DNA from: CAZSSM01 sp964609385
Lineage (GTDB): Bacteria; Planctomycetota; Planctomycetia; Isosphaerales; Isosphaeraceae
Direction: 5' to 3'
DNA: 35,689 nucleotides
Assembly (NCBI GenBank): GCA_964609385.1
Contig: CAZSSM010000070.1
Location: forward strand, 1 to 35,689
Below are positions 7,047 through 15,446 of this stretch, piece by piece. The translations under genes and the position numbers were made by a program. The notes under the pieces are model-generated. The model was not told the DNA's origin and did not search any database. It worked only from the letters and a program-made list of their open reading frames with translations. How positions within the stretch are numbered: the stretch's first letter is position 1; each line of letters begins with the position of its first letter.

Positions 7047-8258
7047 TCATCGTTGGAGGAAGACGCGGGCGCCCTTTTTGCTGCCCACAAGAATATCGAG
7101 CCGCGCATCGCCATTGACGTCGAGGACCAGGAAGTCGGTCCCGACGCCCGAGTCGACGTCGATCTGGTGCGCCTGGAAATCGACCTGACCAGGTCCTTCG
7201 ACACGAGTCTGGAACCAGTAGAGGACCGCCGGCTCGTCGCCGCCGGGATCCTTACCGCCATGGGCCCACCAGCGCTTGCCGGTGACCAGGTCGCGGACGC
7301 CGTCGCCGTCGATGTCGACGTACTGGATCGCGTGCATCTGGGTGAAGACTAGCCCCGTGATCGAGTCGTCGGGGGTTCGCCCGACGATCTTGTGAGCGCG
7401 GAAGGCCGGTTCGCCGTCGCGAGTCTCGTCGAGCCGCTCGTACCAGACCAGGTCATAGGCGTGTGCTTCCAGGCAGGTGATGACGTCCGGATCGCCGTCG
7501 CGATCCAGGTCATCGACATACATATGCGAACCGCCTTGGTTTGGGGCGAACGGATAGTCGTGGTAGGCCCAGATCGGGTCGCCGTTGAGCGATTCGGGCT
7601 GCTCCATCCAGCCCCGTTTCCAGAGTACGTCGAGGCGACCATCACCGTTGACGTCGCCGATCCCCATCCCGTGTGTGTAGCGCCCTTCGGCGATCGCCTC
7701 GGAGATGGGATGGAAGATCCAGCTCTGGGTCGGTCGATCCCGATCGGGTCCGGCGTAGCCGAAGCGATTACCGGTGTGGAAGATCAGTTCGTTGCGGCCA
7801 TCCCCATCGAGGTCCCCCCAAGTCGGCGATTCGTTCTCGACGATATCGAAGGCTGTATGGGCTTGCCAACGAGCCGTCTGGCGTGGGTCACCGGGGTTCC
7901 GATACCAGACCGCGGGCTCGCCCGGCCAGGTCACGACCAGGATGTCATCCCAACCATCCTCGTCGATGTCGTTGACGAAGGTCTGGAAGGCGCGCGAGTA
8001 GCCGCTCGGCTCGTAGGCGACGACCTCGTCGAACGGGTAGACTTGGGTGAAATCGGGGCCTGCATACCATTGGCGACCGTAGACGATGTCAATATGGCCG
8101 TCGTGATCGAGATCGCTGGCGTGAATCGATTCGGCGTGGAACTGCTCGGTCAACAGGATCTCATCGAATCGGGGAGAGTCCGCCTCATCCGCCGTCGATC
8201 CGGCAGCCATCAAACAAGACGAGATGATCACGCAAACCATTCGGATCCAGGGCTCCAT
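7047..8258 (-). CDS. Secreted FG-GAP/VCBS repeat protein (predicted beta-propeller)
   Basis: The 403-aa product begins with a signal peptide (MEPWIRMVCVIISSCLMAAG, cleavage near residue 23). It carries seven spaced Asp-rich loops of the calcium-binding type: DLDHDGHIDI, DIDEDGWDDI, DLDGDGRNEL, DVNGDGRLDV, DLDRDGDPDV, DIDGDGVRDL and DVNGDARLDI. These are typical of FG-GAP/VCBS blades, and seven of them fit one seven-bladed propeller. Blades are separated by aromatic stretches with WYAGPD and WYRNPG-like turns. Such proteins are exported, bind calcium and probably take part in adhesion or polysaccharide binding; the ligand is unknown. The start is well supported by GGAGAGGAG 7 bases before the ATG. 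It appears to be transcribed alone. Confidence 0.9.
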   Translation of the reverse strand: MEPWIRMVCVIISSCLMAAGSTADEADSPRFDEILLTEQFHAESIHASDLDHDGHIDIVYGRQWYAGPDFTQVYPFDEVVAYEPSGYSRAFQTFVNDIDEDGWDDILVVTWPGEPAVWYRNPGDPRQTARWQAHTAFDIVENESPTWGDLDGDGRNELIFHTGNRFGYAGPDRDRPTQSWIFHPISEAIAEGRYTHGMGIGDVNGDGRLDVLWKRGWMEQPESLNGDPIWAYHDYPFAPNQGGSHMYVDDLDRDGDPDVITCLEAHAYDLVWYERLDETRDGEPAFRAHKIVGRTPDDSITGLVFTQMHAIQYVDIDGDGVRDLVTGKRWWAHGGKDPGGDEPAVLYWFQTRVEGPGQVDFQAHQIDVDSGVGTDFLVLDVNGDARLDILVGSKKGARVFLQR

Positions 8259-8478
8259 GAGCGAACTCCTCTCCCAAGCGGAAAGTCTGGATTGTGCATG
8301 GGTGTCAGTGTCGAACCCAGCGTCACCTCAGATGGGCCGGCCTCGACTCGGTCGAGCTTCATGGATAACAAGCTTACCGCTGGTCGAGCACGTTTGGGAA
8401 GCGCAGGAGAGCAATCTCAGGAGACGCCGAGAAGCTCAAGATCGTCGGAGCACTCGCATCTCCAACTGAGCACGATAT

Positions 8479-11025
8479 TTATTCGATTCGACCGGCACGC
8501 GGTCCGAGGAGGCGCGGTACGACCCCCGCTCCGAGCGAATCCAAGTTCGCGCTCGTCGCGACGAGTTGCGAGACGATGTCAATGTCGGAACGCGGATACG
8601 CTTGGCCTTGCTCGTCGACGAGCCAGTCCGACGACCCAAACTGAAGCGCATTATTCGTCACGTGTAGAGAAAGGGACTGCGGGTCCGGTTTGGCTTCGCT
8701 CTTCCATCGGATCAGACGATCGGTCTGGATATGAGACGTCTCGATGGTGAGACCGAGCGGGAGCGATTCATTGAACGCTTCGGCGTGGATGAGGGTTTCG
8801 AAATCGCGCACACTGGTCTGCCTGAGGGTCAAGGCGCGGGGGTTCCCTTGCGAGTTCAGGTTCCTCCGTGTGATCCGGATCCCCTCGTGGTCCGGACGGC
8901 CTGATCCCTGCAAGAGGCAGTTGGATAGGTCCACAGTCGTGCGCGCATAGGCGTCGATCACGAGGGGAGTCAAGAAGCCGTCAACGCGTGTCTCCTTAAG
9001 CGAGAGGCTTCCACCCGAGTGCGTGATGAGCGGGACTGTCAAGGGAGGGCTTCCCTCCAAAGTCGTGATCTCGGAGGCGACCAGCTCGAGCTCTTCGCCT
9101 TCGAAACGGATCAGCGGTTCGGTCCCGGAGACACCTGAATCGGAGACGACGACGATCTCTAGATCGGCCAGGCAGACCGACCCTCCGGCCCGGACCGAGA
9201 GCCAAGGGGTTTGGCCATCGACTTTGACGACCAGCCGGACCCGTTTCGAGGGGTCGCCCTTGAGGACGATCTTACCGTACTCGATGACGGGGAGATCGCC
9301 GGCGCATAGCGTGATGGTCTCGTCACATCGAATCATGATCTGGCCGGATTTGCTCCCCAGTTGGATCAAGGCGTCCCGGAGTGTCGCGACAGACTGGAGA
9401 TCGCGGTCGTTGGGCCGCTGGATCTGAAACAAGGCGGTCGGCTCATCCCCCCGACCGCGATCCTCCACCTCCTCGGAATCCCTAGTTCTGGGCGGATCCG
9501 GGATCCCGATGCCGCGCAGCAAGGGGTCGGACTCAAGGAGAATCCAGACCGCGAGGATCAGGAGAACGCCCAGCAAAATGCCCCCGACCCAGAGGGTCCA
9601 ACGCGTTGGGTCGCGGTCGTCGGTAAATGACAAAGCGTCGGCCGACCGCGATGCTGAGGGCAGGTCGGCCTGGTCGATCTTGATCACCGGGAAAGTCGGT
9701 TGCTCGTCGAGCGAATCGTTGGGCGTGCTGGGTTTGATCGGTATGGCGACCAACCCCGACGCCCCTTCGGTTTGGGGGCTGACCGCGTTGCTCGGCAGAC
9801 CGGAGGTGGTCGAGCCGGTTGAGGCGGGCTCCTGCTTCCCGTAGAGGAAGGTCTCCAGCGAGTCGGAGTGGGGTTTGGGCCGGCCGGGCATGATCGGCCG
9901 TTCGGTCCGGTCCGGCATTTCGGCGAACGGCGTCAAGGCGTCGATGACTTCGCGCGGCGTCTGATAGCGCGCTTCAGGCTTCTTGGCCAGCATCCGAAGG
10001 ACGATTTGATCGAGCGCCTCGGGGATCTCCGGAGCACGCTTGGTCAAGGGTTCCGGATCGAGCGCCTGATGGGCGAAGAGCTTCTCGGGGAGGCTGGGTT
10101 GCGTGAAGGGGGGCTCGCCGCACAGGGTGTGGTAGAGGGTGCAGCCAAGCGAATAGATGTCGCTCCGAACATCGAGTTTCCGAGCATTGCGGGTTTGTTC
10201 TGGGGAGATGTAATCGAATGTCCCGACGATCGCCCCGTCGCGTGTGATCTGTCCCTCACGATCGTCCAAGGAGATGGCCAACCCGAGGTCGGTCAGCTTC
10301 GCCATGCCCCGACGGTCGACCAGGATGTTGGTCGGATTGATGTCGCGATGCAAGAACCGCATCCGCTCGAGGTAATCGAGCCCCAGGGCGATCTGGCGGA
10401 CATACTCGGTGGCCTCACCGGGGGATAAGCCTCGGTCATCGGGGATCAGTTCGGCCAATGAGAAGCCGTCGATATATTCCATGACCAGATAGGGGGCGCC
10501 TCGGATCTCGCCGCCGTCGTAGATCCGGACCAAGTTCTCGTGCTGCAACTGGGCGCCGAGCTTGACCTCGCGTTGGAATCGCTTCAGAGCACGGGGGTTG
10601 GACTGCCGTTCGGTCGAGAGCATTTTCACGGAGACGTAGCGGACCAGCCGCGAATCGAGCGCTAAATAAACGTGCCCCATACCCCCCGAGCCGAGTCGCG
10701 AGAGGATCCGATAGCGATCCAGAAAATAGCCCTTAACGCGACCTTGGAGCAGGTTTTGCGCCTGCCAAATGGTGACCCAGCGTTGGCTCAGGGCGCGACG
10801 AGCCAACCGCTGATCGATCGCCGAGGCGGTTCGCTTCGCCTCAGGGATCAGATCCCAGCAGGTGCGGAGTTGGGTCTCGGTGAGCAGACCGCTCCGCAAG
10901 GCGGTCTGCCAGAACAGGGTGGTCGTCGGATCCAAGGTGAACCTCGTCGGAGCAACTTCGACTCGTGGACGCGCCGTCGCGTCGTTTCGGGGCAGCGCTG
11001 AACCTCCAAGACCTTTGGCAATCAC
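8479..11025 (-). CDS. Membrane-anchored Ser/Thr protein kinase with extracytoplasmic beta-rich domain
   Basis: The 848-aa protein has an N-terminal helical segment (about 33-95, with LLTETQLRTCW and LVQ-type helices common before planctomycete kinases), a protein kinase domain (about 104-370), a Pro/Ser/Thr-rich linker, one transmembrane helix (477-497, WTLWVGGILLGVLLILAVWIL) and a C-terminal domain of about 340 residues. That last domain has repeating short hydrophobic strands, consistent with a parallel beta-helix, presumably outside. Kinase motifs: glycine loop LGSGGMGHVYLAL (111-123), K134 in VSVKML, E153, HRDINPTN (226-233) and D246 in TDLG. The catalytic-loop lysine of the usual HRDxKPxN is replaced by asparagine (N230), so phosphotransfer may be weak or altered. 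The start is GTG; only a weak GAGAG lies upstream. It is transcribed in the same direction as the P-loop ATPase gene before it. Confidence 0.9.
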   Translation of the reverse strand: MIAKGLGGSALPRNDATARPRVEVAPTRFTLDPTTTLFWQTALRSGLLTETQLRTCWDLIPEAKRTASAIDQRLARRALSQRWVTIWQAQNLLQGRVKGYFLDRYRILSRLGSGGMGHVYLALDSRLVRYVSVKMLSTERQSNPRALKRFQREVKLGAQLQHENLVRIYDGGEIRGAPYLVMEYIDGFSLAELIPDDRGLSPGEATEYVRQIALGLDYLERMRFLHRDINPTNILVDRRGMAKLTDLGLAISLDDREGQITRDGAIVGTFDYISPEQTRNARKLDVRSDIYSLGCTLYHTLCGEPPFTQPSLPEKLFAHQALDPEPLTKRAPEIPEALDQIVLRMLAKKPEARYQTPREVIDALTPFAEMPDRTERPIMPGRPKPHSDSLETFLYGKQEPASTGSTTSGLPSNAVSPQTEGASGLVAIPIKPSTPNDSLDEQPTFPVIKIDQADLPSASRSADALSFTDDRDPTRWTLWVGGILLGVLLILAVWILLESDPLLRGIGIPDPPRTRDSEEVEDRGRGDEPTALFQIQRPNDRDLQSVATLRDALIQLGSKSGQIMIRCDETITLCAGDLPVIEYGKIVLKGDPSKRVRLVVKVDGQTPWLSVRAGGSVCLADLEIVVVSDSGVSGTEPLIRFEGEELELVASEITTLEGSPPLTVPLITHSGGSLSLKETRVDGFLTPLVIDAYARTTVDLSNCLLQGSGRPDHEGIRITRRNLNSQGNPRALTLRQTSVRDFETLIHAEAFNESLPLGLTIETSHIQTDRLIRWKSEAKPDPQSLSLHVTNNALQFGSSDWLVDEQGQAYPRSDIDIVSQLVATSANLDSLGAGVVPRLLGPRAGRIE

Positions 11026-11168
11026 ATCGGTTCGCTCTCGAAAAGAGATGAGGGACCCAGCGGTGTCCCGTCATGGCGCGATCAAGAGCGGTAGCCGGCT
11101 CGGAGACTCGGGAGAGTAGCCTGCTTTAGTAAACGATGTGCGGGCGGGGTTCTGCCACACAAAGCGGA

Positions 11169-12203
11169 TCAAATCGTCTTTTCCGAATCGCCGACCGAGC
11201 CGAGTGCCATGCAACCGACTCTACGGATGGGTGAACTTTCAAGCAACCGGTTGTTCAAGAACTTGGCGTCGGATTCCCAACGCACGAGTTGAAGCGTCTC
11301 CGCGATCCGATCGATCCGGCTCAGCAACTGCTGGCTGGAGGTCTTCTCGGGTCGATCCGCTGCCGAAAATCCCTCAGTGTCGACATCACGAAGCGCATCG
11401 ACCAGAGCGACCACGCGACCCGGACGGCCTTCAGCCCAAGCATGGATCCGCGAGTGGACCGAGGATGTCCACCACGTTCGAGTCGACTGTCGATCATCTG
11501 ACCGAAGCCGACGAGCGATGAGGATCGTCGAGTCCTCCAATCTCCAAGGAACGACGGTTAGGGTCGTGCCGCGCGCTTCAAATGGGATTTGATCCTCTTC
11601 CGAACTCACCGCGAGAACCACGCGGATCGCATGCCGTCCAGCTCGGTCGGTGCTGGTCGTTGGATTGATGGTGTGATCGATCTCGGCGATCTGCTCGGGA
11701 CGTGCGTCGTCGACAATGACCAACAGCGATTCGCCGAGCGCATGGGCCAGCCGGATCCGTTCACGATCCCATCGGCCCGTCGATTCGGTTACAGGGCGTC
11801 GTCGCGGGAAACCGATCGTCCGTCGATCCCAGTCGCGAATCGCCTCGGACCAGGCCTCGCGATCCCAGCCTCGCAGGTATACGACCCGATTGCCGGACTT
11901 GGGTTCGTCGCACAGGAATCGTCGGAGGATCGTCGATTTCCCCGAACCCGACGGGCCGACGATCCAGATCGGACCGTCCTCGCGACGCCCGTGCCTTCGG
12001 AGCGACGTGACCGCGCTCGTCTGAGATGGGATCCTCAAATCGTCGAGCGACGAGGGCGGATTGGCTGGGAGTTGACCGACTCGCATGGAGAGGTCCTTGG
12101 GCCCGTTGAACGACGACGCGAAGGGGATCGACCAGAATCCAGATCGGCCGGGATCATCTCGGTCCCGATCGTCGATCCGGGCAACGAGCGCCTGTCGGAT
12201 CAT
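11169..12203 (-). CDS. P-loop ATPase of the AAA/ExeA-like type, function unknown
   Basis: The product (344 aa from the chosen start) has a clear Walker A motif GPSGSGKSTILRRFL and a Walker B strand SLLVIVDDARPEQ, followed by a sensor-like strand AIRVVLAVSSEED and an arginine-rich segment RLEDSTILIARRLRSDD. This order fits the AAA-type ATPases related to ExeA or STAND regulators, though no partner domain was recognised. The C-terminal 90 residues are mostly helical. Three starts are possible: GTG at 12254 with a poor ribosome site, ATG at 12203 with AAGG 5 bases away (chosen), and ATG at 12086 with AAGGA 7 bases away. The gene is 143 bases upstream of the kinase gene on the same strand, so a role in the same signalling chain is possible but unproven. 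Confidence 0.7.
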   Translation of the reverse strand: MIRQALVARIDDRDRDDPGRSGFWSIPFASSFNGPKDLSMRVGQLPANPPSSLDDLRIPSQTSAVTSLRRHGRREDGPIWIVGPSGSGKSTILRRFLCDEPKSGNRVVYLRGWDREAWSEAIRDWDRRTIGFPRRRPVTESTGRWDRERIRLAHALGESLLVIVDDARPEQIAEIDHTINPTTSTDRAGRHAIRVVLAVSSEEDQIPFEARGTTLTVVPWRLEDSTILIARRLRSDDRQSTRTWWTSSVHSRIHAWAEGRPGRVVALVDALRDVDTEGFSAADRPEKTSSQQLLSRIDRIAETLQLVRWESDAKFLNNRLLESSPIRRVGCMALGSVGDSEKTI

Positions 12204-12412
12204 GGAACCTTCGACGAACCGAGAGCGTCCGAAGAAATCGCCTACGATAAACACCTTAACAATTCGTGACCGATTCTCCGCCTCGACTCCCCCTTGATTG
12301 TGAGGCGGACCACAACTCGACTGCAGTCCGGCCCGACGATCCGGACACGATCGCTGTCCAGTAATCGGTTAAACTGATCCTGCAGCTTCGAGGTTTTGCG
12401 AGGAAGGTCGGT

Positions 12413-13216
12413 TTGAGAATGACGGCGCGGTTCCATGTTCCCGGACCCCTTCGAGCCGGCCTCTGTATACTGAGCGGCGAGGAAGCCCATCATTTGAGTC
12501 GCGTACGACGAGCCGTCGAGGGTTTCGAGGTCGAGATCTTCGATGGCGAGGGCACCGCCTACGCCGGTCGGGTGATTCGAGTTGCTCGAGATCGGGTCGA
12601 GATTGAGTTGAGCGGCGATCCGTTGCCCACCCGCGAACCGGAGACTCAGGTTGTCCTGGCCACTGCCGTGCCGAAGGGCGATCGGTTCGACTGGCTGGTT
12701 GAGAAGGCGACCGAGCTGGGCGTTGCCCTGATCGTCCCACTTCAGACGAAGTTCTCGGTCGTCGAGCCCCGTCCCTCGAAACTGGAACGGCTCCGTCGCG
12801 TCGCCTTGGAAGCGGCCAAGCAATCAGGGCGTTCCCGAATCCCTGACCTCGAAGAACCGATCGCCTGGGAACGGTTCCTCGATCGGTACGGTCCGGACAC
12901 CCCTCGATATCTGGCCGACGTGCCCGGGTCGGATCGTCCAAACTCGGAACGTTCAAACAGAGTGTCCGACCTTCGAGACCGAACCACAAACACCTCGAAC
13001 ACCGAGGTCCTGGCCGTGGGTCCGGAGGGGGGATGGTCGATCGAGGAGCGTGCAGGGGCTCACGAACGAGGCTGGAACACGATCACCTTGACCACGACGA
13101 TCCTCCGGGTCGAAACGGCGGCTCTGCTGGGCGTCGGGGCCCTGCTCATGGCGGGGCGATCGTCTCGGGTCAGGACCCTCGGAGGGAACTCGGTCCCCGC
13201 GCCGCAGTCCCCGTGA
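12413..13216 (+). CDS. rsmE: 16S rRNA (uracil-1498-N3)-methyltransferase RsmE
   Basis: The 267-aa product matches RsmE: an N-terminal PUA-like part with EEAHHLSRVRRAVEGFEVEIFDGEG, the central QVVLATAVPKGDRFDWLVEKATELGV, and the C-terminal SPOUT knot motifs AVGPEGGWSIEE and LRVETAALLGVGALL. It methylates U1498 in the 30S subunit with SAM. Between the central part and the knot there is an extra loop of roughly 40 polar residues (SDRPNSERSNRVSDLRDRTT region), longer than in typical RsmE. AGGAAGG (12401-12407) lies 5 bases before the TTG start used here; the ATG two codons later (12419) is the other candidate. The gene is divergent from the ATPase gene and 84 bases before the TauE gene. Confidence 0.94.
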   Translation: MRMTARFHVPGPLRAGLCILSGEEAHHLSRVRRAVEGFEVEIFDGEGTAYAGRVIRVARDRVEIELSGDPLPTREPETQVVLATAVPKGDRFDWLVEKATELGVALIVPLQTKFSVVEPRPSKLERLRRVALEAAKQSGRSRIPDLEEPIAWERFLDRYGPDTPRYLADVPGSDRPNSERSNRVSDLRDRTTNTSNTEVLAVGPEGGWSIEERAGAHERGWNTITLTTTILRVETAALLGVGALLMAGRSSRVRTLGGNSVPAPQSP

Positions 13217-13300
13217 ACCGGACGATCCACCCTGACCCAACGAACCATCAATCCATCGCTCGGAACTATTCATCGGACTAAACGATCAGGAGGACGAGGC

Positions 13301-13780
13301 GTGCCCTCTATTGAGTTGACGACGCCCATGGTTCTGAGTCTCTTGGCGCTGGGCCTTACGGCCGGGATCCTCAGCGGCTTGTTTGGGATTGGAGGGGGCC
13401 TGGTGATCGTTCCAGCCCTGTTCCTGTTCTTCGCCTTCCCGATCAAGACGGCCACCGGCACCTCGCTGTTTGCGATCCTCTGGCCGGTCGGCCTGCTAGG
13501 CGTCCTTGAGTATGCGCGACGGGGCCAAGTTAGCTATTTGGCCGGAGGCCTGATCGCCTTCGGACTCTTTTTGGGCGCGTTCCTGGGCGCGTTGGCAACC
13601 GGCTACCTCTCGGCCAGTCAAATGAAGCGCCTCTACGGCGGGTTCCTGGTCGTTGTCGGGATCTACTATCTCATGACTGCTGGATCGGTTCCCGGCGCAA
13701 AGCCCCCCGTTGCTGATCTCCCTAATCAGGATCAAGAGGCCGTCGTCCAACCCCCTGAGACAGACGATCGACCGTCTTGA
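13301..13780 (+). CDS. Half-size TauE/SafE (TSUP) family membrane permease
   Basis: A 159-aa protein with about four transmembrane helices: MVLSLLALGLTAGILSGLFGIGGGLVIVPAL (containing the family signature GIGGGLVIVP), TSLFAILWPVGLLGVL, LAGGLIAFGLFLGAFLGALATG, and LYGGFLVVVGIYYLMTAG. Normal TSUP exporters have eight helices in two homologous halves (about 250 aa); this is one half, so it would have to work as a dimer. Substrates in the family include sulfite and organosulfonates; the substrate here is unknown. The last 30 residues are a polar tail rich in P, Q, D and E. The start is GTG with AGGAGG about 8 bases upstream. The family suits an inner-membrane protein; a sulfur role is inference only. 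Confidence 0.85.
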   Translation: MPSIELTTPMVLSLLALGLTAGILSGLFGIGGGLVIVPALFLFFAFPIKTATGTSLFAILWPVGLLGVLEYARRGQVSYLAGGLIAFGLFLGAFLGALATGYLSASQMKRLYGGFLVVVGIYYLMTAGSVPGAKPPVADLPNQDQEAVVQPPETDDRPS

Positions 13781-13900
13781 CGGCTCTCGTTCGTGACGCC
13801 AATCACATCACTGCCTCAGGGCGACCGGGAAGCCCTTGGTCCTCGATCGCTTGAAAATCTTTGAGTGACCGTCAAACGCTCATGGGAATAGTCGACTTGA

Positions 13901-13929
13901 TTGACCGCGTGTCCGGGCCGCGATAGGAT
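13901..13929 (+). promoter_or_regulatory. Sigma70-like promoter of the riboswitch transcript
   Basis: TTGACC (13901-13906) and TAGGAT (13924-13929) are separated by exactly 17 bases. Transcription would start near 13936, one base before the first paired base of the riboswitch P1 helix. This fit between promoter and aptamer is the main support. Confidence 0.6.
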
Positions 13930-13936
13930 ATTGCCC

Positions 13937-14159
13937 GGATGTTGGTGGCCAACGGTGCGGCCTGTACCGTTGGCGAACAGGGAATCCGGTGCTAATCCGG
14001 AACGGCCCCGCCGCTGTGTTCGGGCATTGAGGGCGGTCCCCACCTCTGGGCCATTGTCGAATCTCGACGGACCGATCGTCCCCCGTGACGGTGATCCTTC
14101 GGCTTCGATGAGAAGGCTGGACCGTAGGAGCCCGTTAGTCAGAAGACCTACCAATATCC
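13937..14159 (+). promoter_or_regulatory. Cobalamin (B12) riboswitch aptamer
   Basis: The conserved Cbl core is plain: GGT near the start, then AACAGGGAATCCGGTG, AATCCGGAACGG, CCCCGCCGCTGT (13977-14018), and the closing AGTCAGAAGACCTACC (14138-14152), matching the usual AGYCAGGAGACCTGCC. The P2 arm is a 9-bp perfect stem (GCCAACGGT with ACCGTTGGC). P1 is formed by GGATGTTGGT (13937-13946) with ACCAATATCC (14150-14159), 10 bp with one G-U pair. Binding of adenosyl- or methylcobalamin would normally reduce expression of the downstream genes. The class II/I subtype was not determined. Confidence 0.93.
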
Positions 14160-14487
14160 CCGGGAGGCCATGCCCTGCGAGGGACGGGCGGGCCGCTCAG
14201 ACCCTCCGACTCATCCGAATCGAGGAGCCAGACGCTCTGGGACGGTCGTGGACGGTCCGTGCCCCGAGCGGACGCCCCATTTGTGGTCGTCGGCGAGGCC
14301 GAACCGTACATACTCCGCGTCGGAGTGAACCAATCCCGAACCGTCGATGCCGTCACAATTGTGGTGGATCGTCGACGCGATTCTCGAGGGTCGCTCCGCC
14401 TCCGAGGACGAGCATCGTCCGCGTCGACCCCGTCATCGACAGCGGCTCGGCTTTGCATGCTCGCCTTCCCAGGTGCGTCAATATTAC
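14160..14487 (+). promoter_or_regulatory. Long leader between riboswitch and pseudopilin gene
   Basis: About 330 transcribed bases separate the aptamer from the first likely start codon. A strong hairpin (14233-14270) is formed by CGCTC-T-GGG-ACGG with CCGT-G-CCC-C-GAGCG. It has no following T-run, so it is a candidate expression platform or a rho-related element rather than a classical terminator. A 90-codon frame at 14259-14531 crosses this part but ends inside the pseudopilin gene and is not protein-like. Confidence 0.4.
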
Positions 14488-15396
14488 ATGCTCACACTCA
14501 ATACAAATTTTTGTTCAGCGACAACCGCTGACTCGTGGAATTTCGTCTATTCTCGATCAAACACGGGTTGTCGCCGTGGGTTTACGCTGATCGAGATGAT
14601 AGTCACTTTGGCGATCATCGGTCTGCTCGTGGCCTTGCTTCTGCCGGCCTTGCACGCGGCGCGTTCGGCAGCGCGACGGACCCAATGTGCCAACAACCTC
14701 CGACAGATCGGACTGGCCCTGCATCAGTACCACAGCCGCGTGAAAAGCTTCCCGATCGGTTGCTGGGAGTACCGCGTCATGGTCCGAGATGGTCGCCAAC
14801 TGGCCTGGTCAGCCTTCGTGCTGCCCGACCTGGACCAAACGGCACTCTTCGACGCGATCAATGCAGTCCGAGGCTACGACTCCCCAGCCAACACCAGCGC
14901 CGCCGGGACGGTCCTGGACGTTTTTCTGTGCCCCAGCACCGATCGCGTCGGCACGATGCCGACGTTCCTGGCCGATTCGGTCGGCGATCCGCTCCGTTTT
15001 CAAGGGCGGGCGCTGACCGATTATGGGGGGATGTTTGGCGAGCGAATCATGCCCCGCGACGCGCCCAAGATCCTGCCCGGCTCGATGCTCTATGGGAAGG
15101 TCGTCTCCCTGGCCATGATCCGCGATGGGTCCTCACAGACCATCCTAGTCGGCGAGGACAGCGGGTTCCCGTTAGAGGGCCAGTGGATCAATGGGGCCAA
15201 TATCTTCGATCAGGCCTTCGCCATCAACGCCGCACCCTGGTTCGAGAACGACCTCAGCAGCGACCACCACGACGGCGCGTTCGCCCTGATGGCTGACGGG
15301 GCGGTTCGGTTCCTCAACCGGTCGATGCCCCTGCCGATTCTCGCCGCGCTCTGCACCCGGGCGGGTGGAGAAATTGTCAGCGGCGACAAATGGTGA
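14488..15396 (+). CDS. DUF1559 pseudopilin-like protein with prepilin cleavage motif
   Basis: The 302-aa protein carries the type IV prepilin/pseudopilin motif CRRGFTLIEMIV: cleavage would follow G31, leaving F32 and the conserved E36, then a hydrophobic helix (37-55, LAIIGLLVALLLPALHAA) and RRTQCANNLRQIGLALHQYH, the hallmark of the DUF1559 family so abundant in planctomycetes. The C-terminus has the family ending DHHDGAFALMADGAVRFL. Such proteins are handled by a prepilin peptidase and probably assemble into a periplasmic or surface fibre. The reading frame is open from 14347, but ATG 14488 is chosen because the earlier residues are Arg-rich leader-like sequence. The pre-cleavage leader is long (31 residues) and the start region is AT-rich with no clear ribosome site. 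It is the first gene after the cobalamin riboswitch. Confidence 0.9.
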   Translation: MLTLNTNFCSATTADSWNFVYSRSNTGCRRGFTLIEMIVTLAIIGLLVALLLPALHAARSAARRTQCANNLRQIGLALHQYHSRVKSFPIGCWEYRVMVRDGRQLAWSAFVLPDLDQTALFDAINAVRGYDSPANTSAAGTVLDVFLCPSTDRVGTMPTFLADSVGDPLRFQGRALTDYGGMFGERIMPRDAPKILPGSMLYGKVVSLAMIRDGSSQTILVGEDSGFPLEGQWINGANIFDQAFAINAAPWFENDLSSDHHDGAFALMADGAVRFLNRSMPLPILAALCTRAGGEIVSGDKW

Positions 15397-15446
15397 AAAC
15401 CCAACAGGAAAATTCTGAAAAGAACTAGATCACAAGGGGAAATGAG

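Noticed and set aside
7392..8750. 452-codon plus-strand frame opposite the FG-GAP gene
   Set aside because: The minus strand encodes seven Asp-rich repeats and a signal peptide; the plus frame is the antisense image and has no recognisable domain.
13926..13933. GGATATTG pairing with CAATATCC at 14152 as an alternative P1 helix
   Set aside because: The segment overlaps the -10 element and would not be transcribed from the proposed start; the GGATGTTGGT helix fits better.
14259..14531. 90-codon plus-strand frame in the riboswitch leader
   Set aside because: It overlaps the pseudopilin start out of frame, has no ribosome site and becomes low-complexity Arg/Ser in the middle. A leader peptide cannot be ruled out completely.
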